From JACRBK01 sp964427955 (GTDB taxonomy: Bacteria; Chloroflexota; Anaerolineae; Aggregatilineales; Aggregatilineaceae), in assembly GCA_964427955.1 (NCBI GenBank), contig CAYRWY010000114.1, positions 1 to 14,048 on the forward strand: a DNA stretch of 14,048 nucleotides, read 5' to 3'. How positions within the stretch are numbered: the stretch's first letter is position 1; each line of letters opens with the position of its first letter. The notes beneath the pieces are model-generated. The model saw only the letters and a program-made list of their open reading frames with translations, did no database searches and had not been told where the DNA came from. Made by a program: the position numbers and the translations under genes. Positions 13,171 to 14,048 of this stretch are shown in pieces.

Positions 13171-14048
13171 ATGACTCCTAACCGGCTTCTGATCCTGATC
13201 GCGGCAGTATTGGCGCTGGGGCTGACGGCCTGCGGCGGTTCGAACAAAGAGAGTCCGCCGCCTCCGACGCTGATCACCAGCCTGGACGACCTGGCGACTC
13301 AGGCGGCCCGGGAGCGGGCCGGGACTCCCGCCACGGCGACCCCCGGCCTGCCGCCGACGGATCGCCCGACGGCGACCCTGGTCCCGACCGATACCCTCAC
13401 CCCTGCGCCCAGCGAGACGCCCTCGCCCTCGCCGACTCCGACCGTGCTGCTGCCGGAACAGGTGCAGGCCACCGAGATCGCGCAGACCGAGGCGGCGCTG
13501 GCGGCGGTGATGCCCTTCACCCAGACGGCAGAGGCGGTCATCGGGGCGACGCAGACTGCGTTCGCCCAGGTGACGCCCACGCTGGCCCCGACGCTCACCC
13601 CGCCCGGCCCGGCGGAGCCATTCCAGGTGATCTACTACACCAATCGCAACGGCAGTGACGACATTTACCTGATGACGCTCAACGGCGTCGAGCACCGCCT
13701 GATCGCCAGCGGCGCCAACGAGCGCGAACCCTCCTGCTCGCCGGATGGGCAGACCGTGGTGTTCGCCTCGGATGCGACCGGGAGCTACCAGCTCTACATC
13801 CAACGCCTGAATCAGCCCGGCGCGCTCCAGTTGACCAACTCCGAAGGGATGAACTTCGCCCCGGTCTTCAGCCCGGACGGGTTCAAGATCGCGTTCGTCT
13901 CGACGCGCAGCAATGGCATCCCGACGATCTGGATCATGAACGCCGACGGCAGCGAGCCGGAGCAGATCACGACCGAGTTGGGCCGCGATACGTCGCCCGC
14001 CTGGGGGCCGGATGGCCGCCAACTGCTGTTTTCGAGCGAGCAGTTCGG
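13171..14048 (+). CDS. PD40 (TolB-like) beta-propeller lipoprotein, 3' end outside the window
   Basis: This is a predicted surface lipoprotein; the 292 complete codons visible are open to the window edge, so the C-terminus is missing. Seen: a signal peptide with an LTAC lipobox and Cys21; a Thr/Pro-rich stalk at about 28-150 that includes an Ala-rich helical stretch near 93-130 (EIAQTEAALAAV, TQTAEAVIGATQTAFAQ); then propeller blades from about residue 151. Three PD40 signatures are clear: PSCSPDGQTVVFAS, PVFSPDGFKIAFVS and PAWGPDGRQLLFSS, with DIYLMTLNG and IWIMNADGSEP strands between. Such propellers usually bind proteins or polysaccharide; no enzyme activity is implied. ATG 13171 is chosen for the clean signal peptide, although the nearest GAGAGG (13151-13156) is 14 bases away. 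An in-frame GTG at 13144 is possible but gives a poorer signal. Confidence 0.87.
   Translation, partial: MTPNRLLILIAAVLALGLTACGGSNKESPPPPTLITSLDDLATQAARERAGTPATATPGLPPTDRPTATLVPTDTLTPAPSETPSPSPTPTVLLPEQVQATEIAQTEAALAAVMPFTQTAEAVIGATQTAFAQVTPTLAPTLTPPGPAEPFQVIYYTNRNGSDDIYLMTLNGVEHRLIASGANEREPSCSPDGQTVVFASDATGSYQLYIQRLNQPGALQLTNSEGMNFAPVFSPDGFKIAFVSTRSNGIPTIWIMNADGSEPEQITTELGRDTSPAWGPDGRQLLFSSEQF

Noticed and set aside
13105..14022. Minus-strand open frame of 305 codons at the right end
   Set aside because: The plus strand carries an obvious PD40 lipoprotein without a stop inside the window. The minus-strand product is Arg/Gly-rich low complexity.
1..14048. tRNA, rRNA, transposase or phage genes
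   Set aside because: I looked for these on both strands and saw no supporting sequence; the only mobile-like element is the short palindrome at 12848-13033.

Overview
The window looks like a piece of a GC-rich bacterial chromosome, most likely from the Chloroflexota (Anaerolineae-like). The basis is style rather than a marker gene: lipoproteins with long Thr/Pro-rich stalks, PD40 propeller repeats, a membrane-bound PP2C/GAF regulator, and dispersed intergenic palindromes of the kind common in that phylum. It is a draft assembly with two 100-N gaps (1261-1360 and 7015-7114). Every gene I accept is on the + strand.

Layout. (1) 213-3053: a very large lipoprotein with a Thr/Pro-rich repeat stalk, interrupted by the first gap and ending in two PsbP/Mog1-like domains. 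(2) 3187-7856: a four-gene partner-switching operon behind an extended -10 promoter. It encodes an RsbU-like membrane PP2C phosphatase with an extracytoplasmic sensor and a GAF domain, a BMP/PnrA-type nucleoside-binding lipoprotein, an RsbW-like anti-sigma kinase and an RsbV-like STAS antagonist. (3) 7976-8851: a DegV/FakB-type fatty-acid-binding protein behind a hairpin leader. (4) 8920-9189: a small NifU-C/Nfu Fe-S scaffold, followed by a strong terminator. (5) 9259-11039: an EamA/DMT transporter and a membrane-anchored protein with two PH-like halves. (6) 11087-12832: a secreted M1-type metallopeptidase with a large insertion. (7) 12848-13033: a nested palindromic intergenic repeat. (8) 13171 to the window end: a PD40 propeller lipoprotein, cut by the window edge.

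How the genes fit together. The PP2C phosphatase should dephosphorylate the STAS protein, which then captures the RsbW-like kinase and frees a sigma factor or other target encoded outside the window. The unusual element is the nucleoside-binding-type lipoprotein encoded between the phosphatase and the kinase with no transporter genes beside it. It could be an external ligand-binding partner for the phosphatase's sensor domain. This is the best candidate in the window for an undescribed arrangement. A second novelty is a decapeptide-repeat tail on the RsbW-like kinase.

The apparent break in the kinase gene is an assembly artefact. The 55 bases before the second gap are repeated exactly after it, so the gene is intact once the duplicate is merged.
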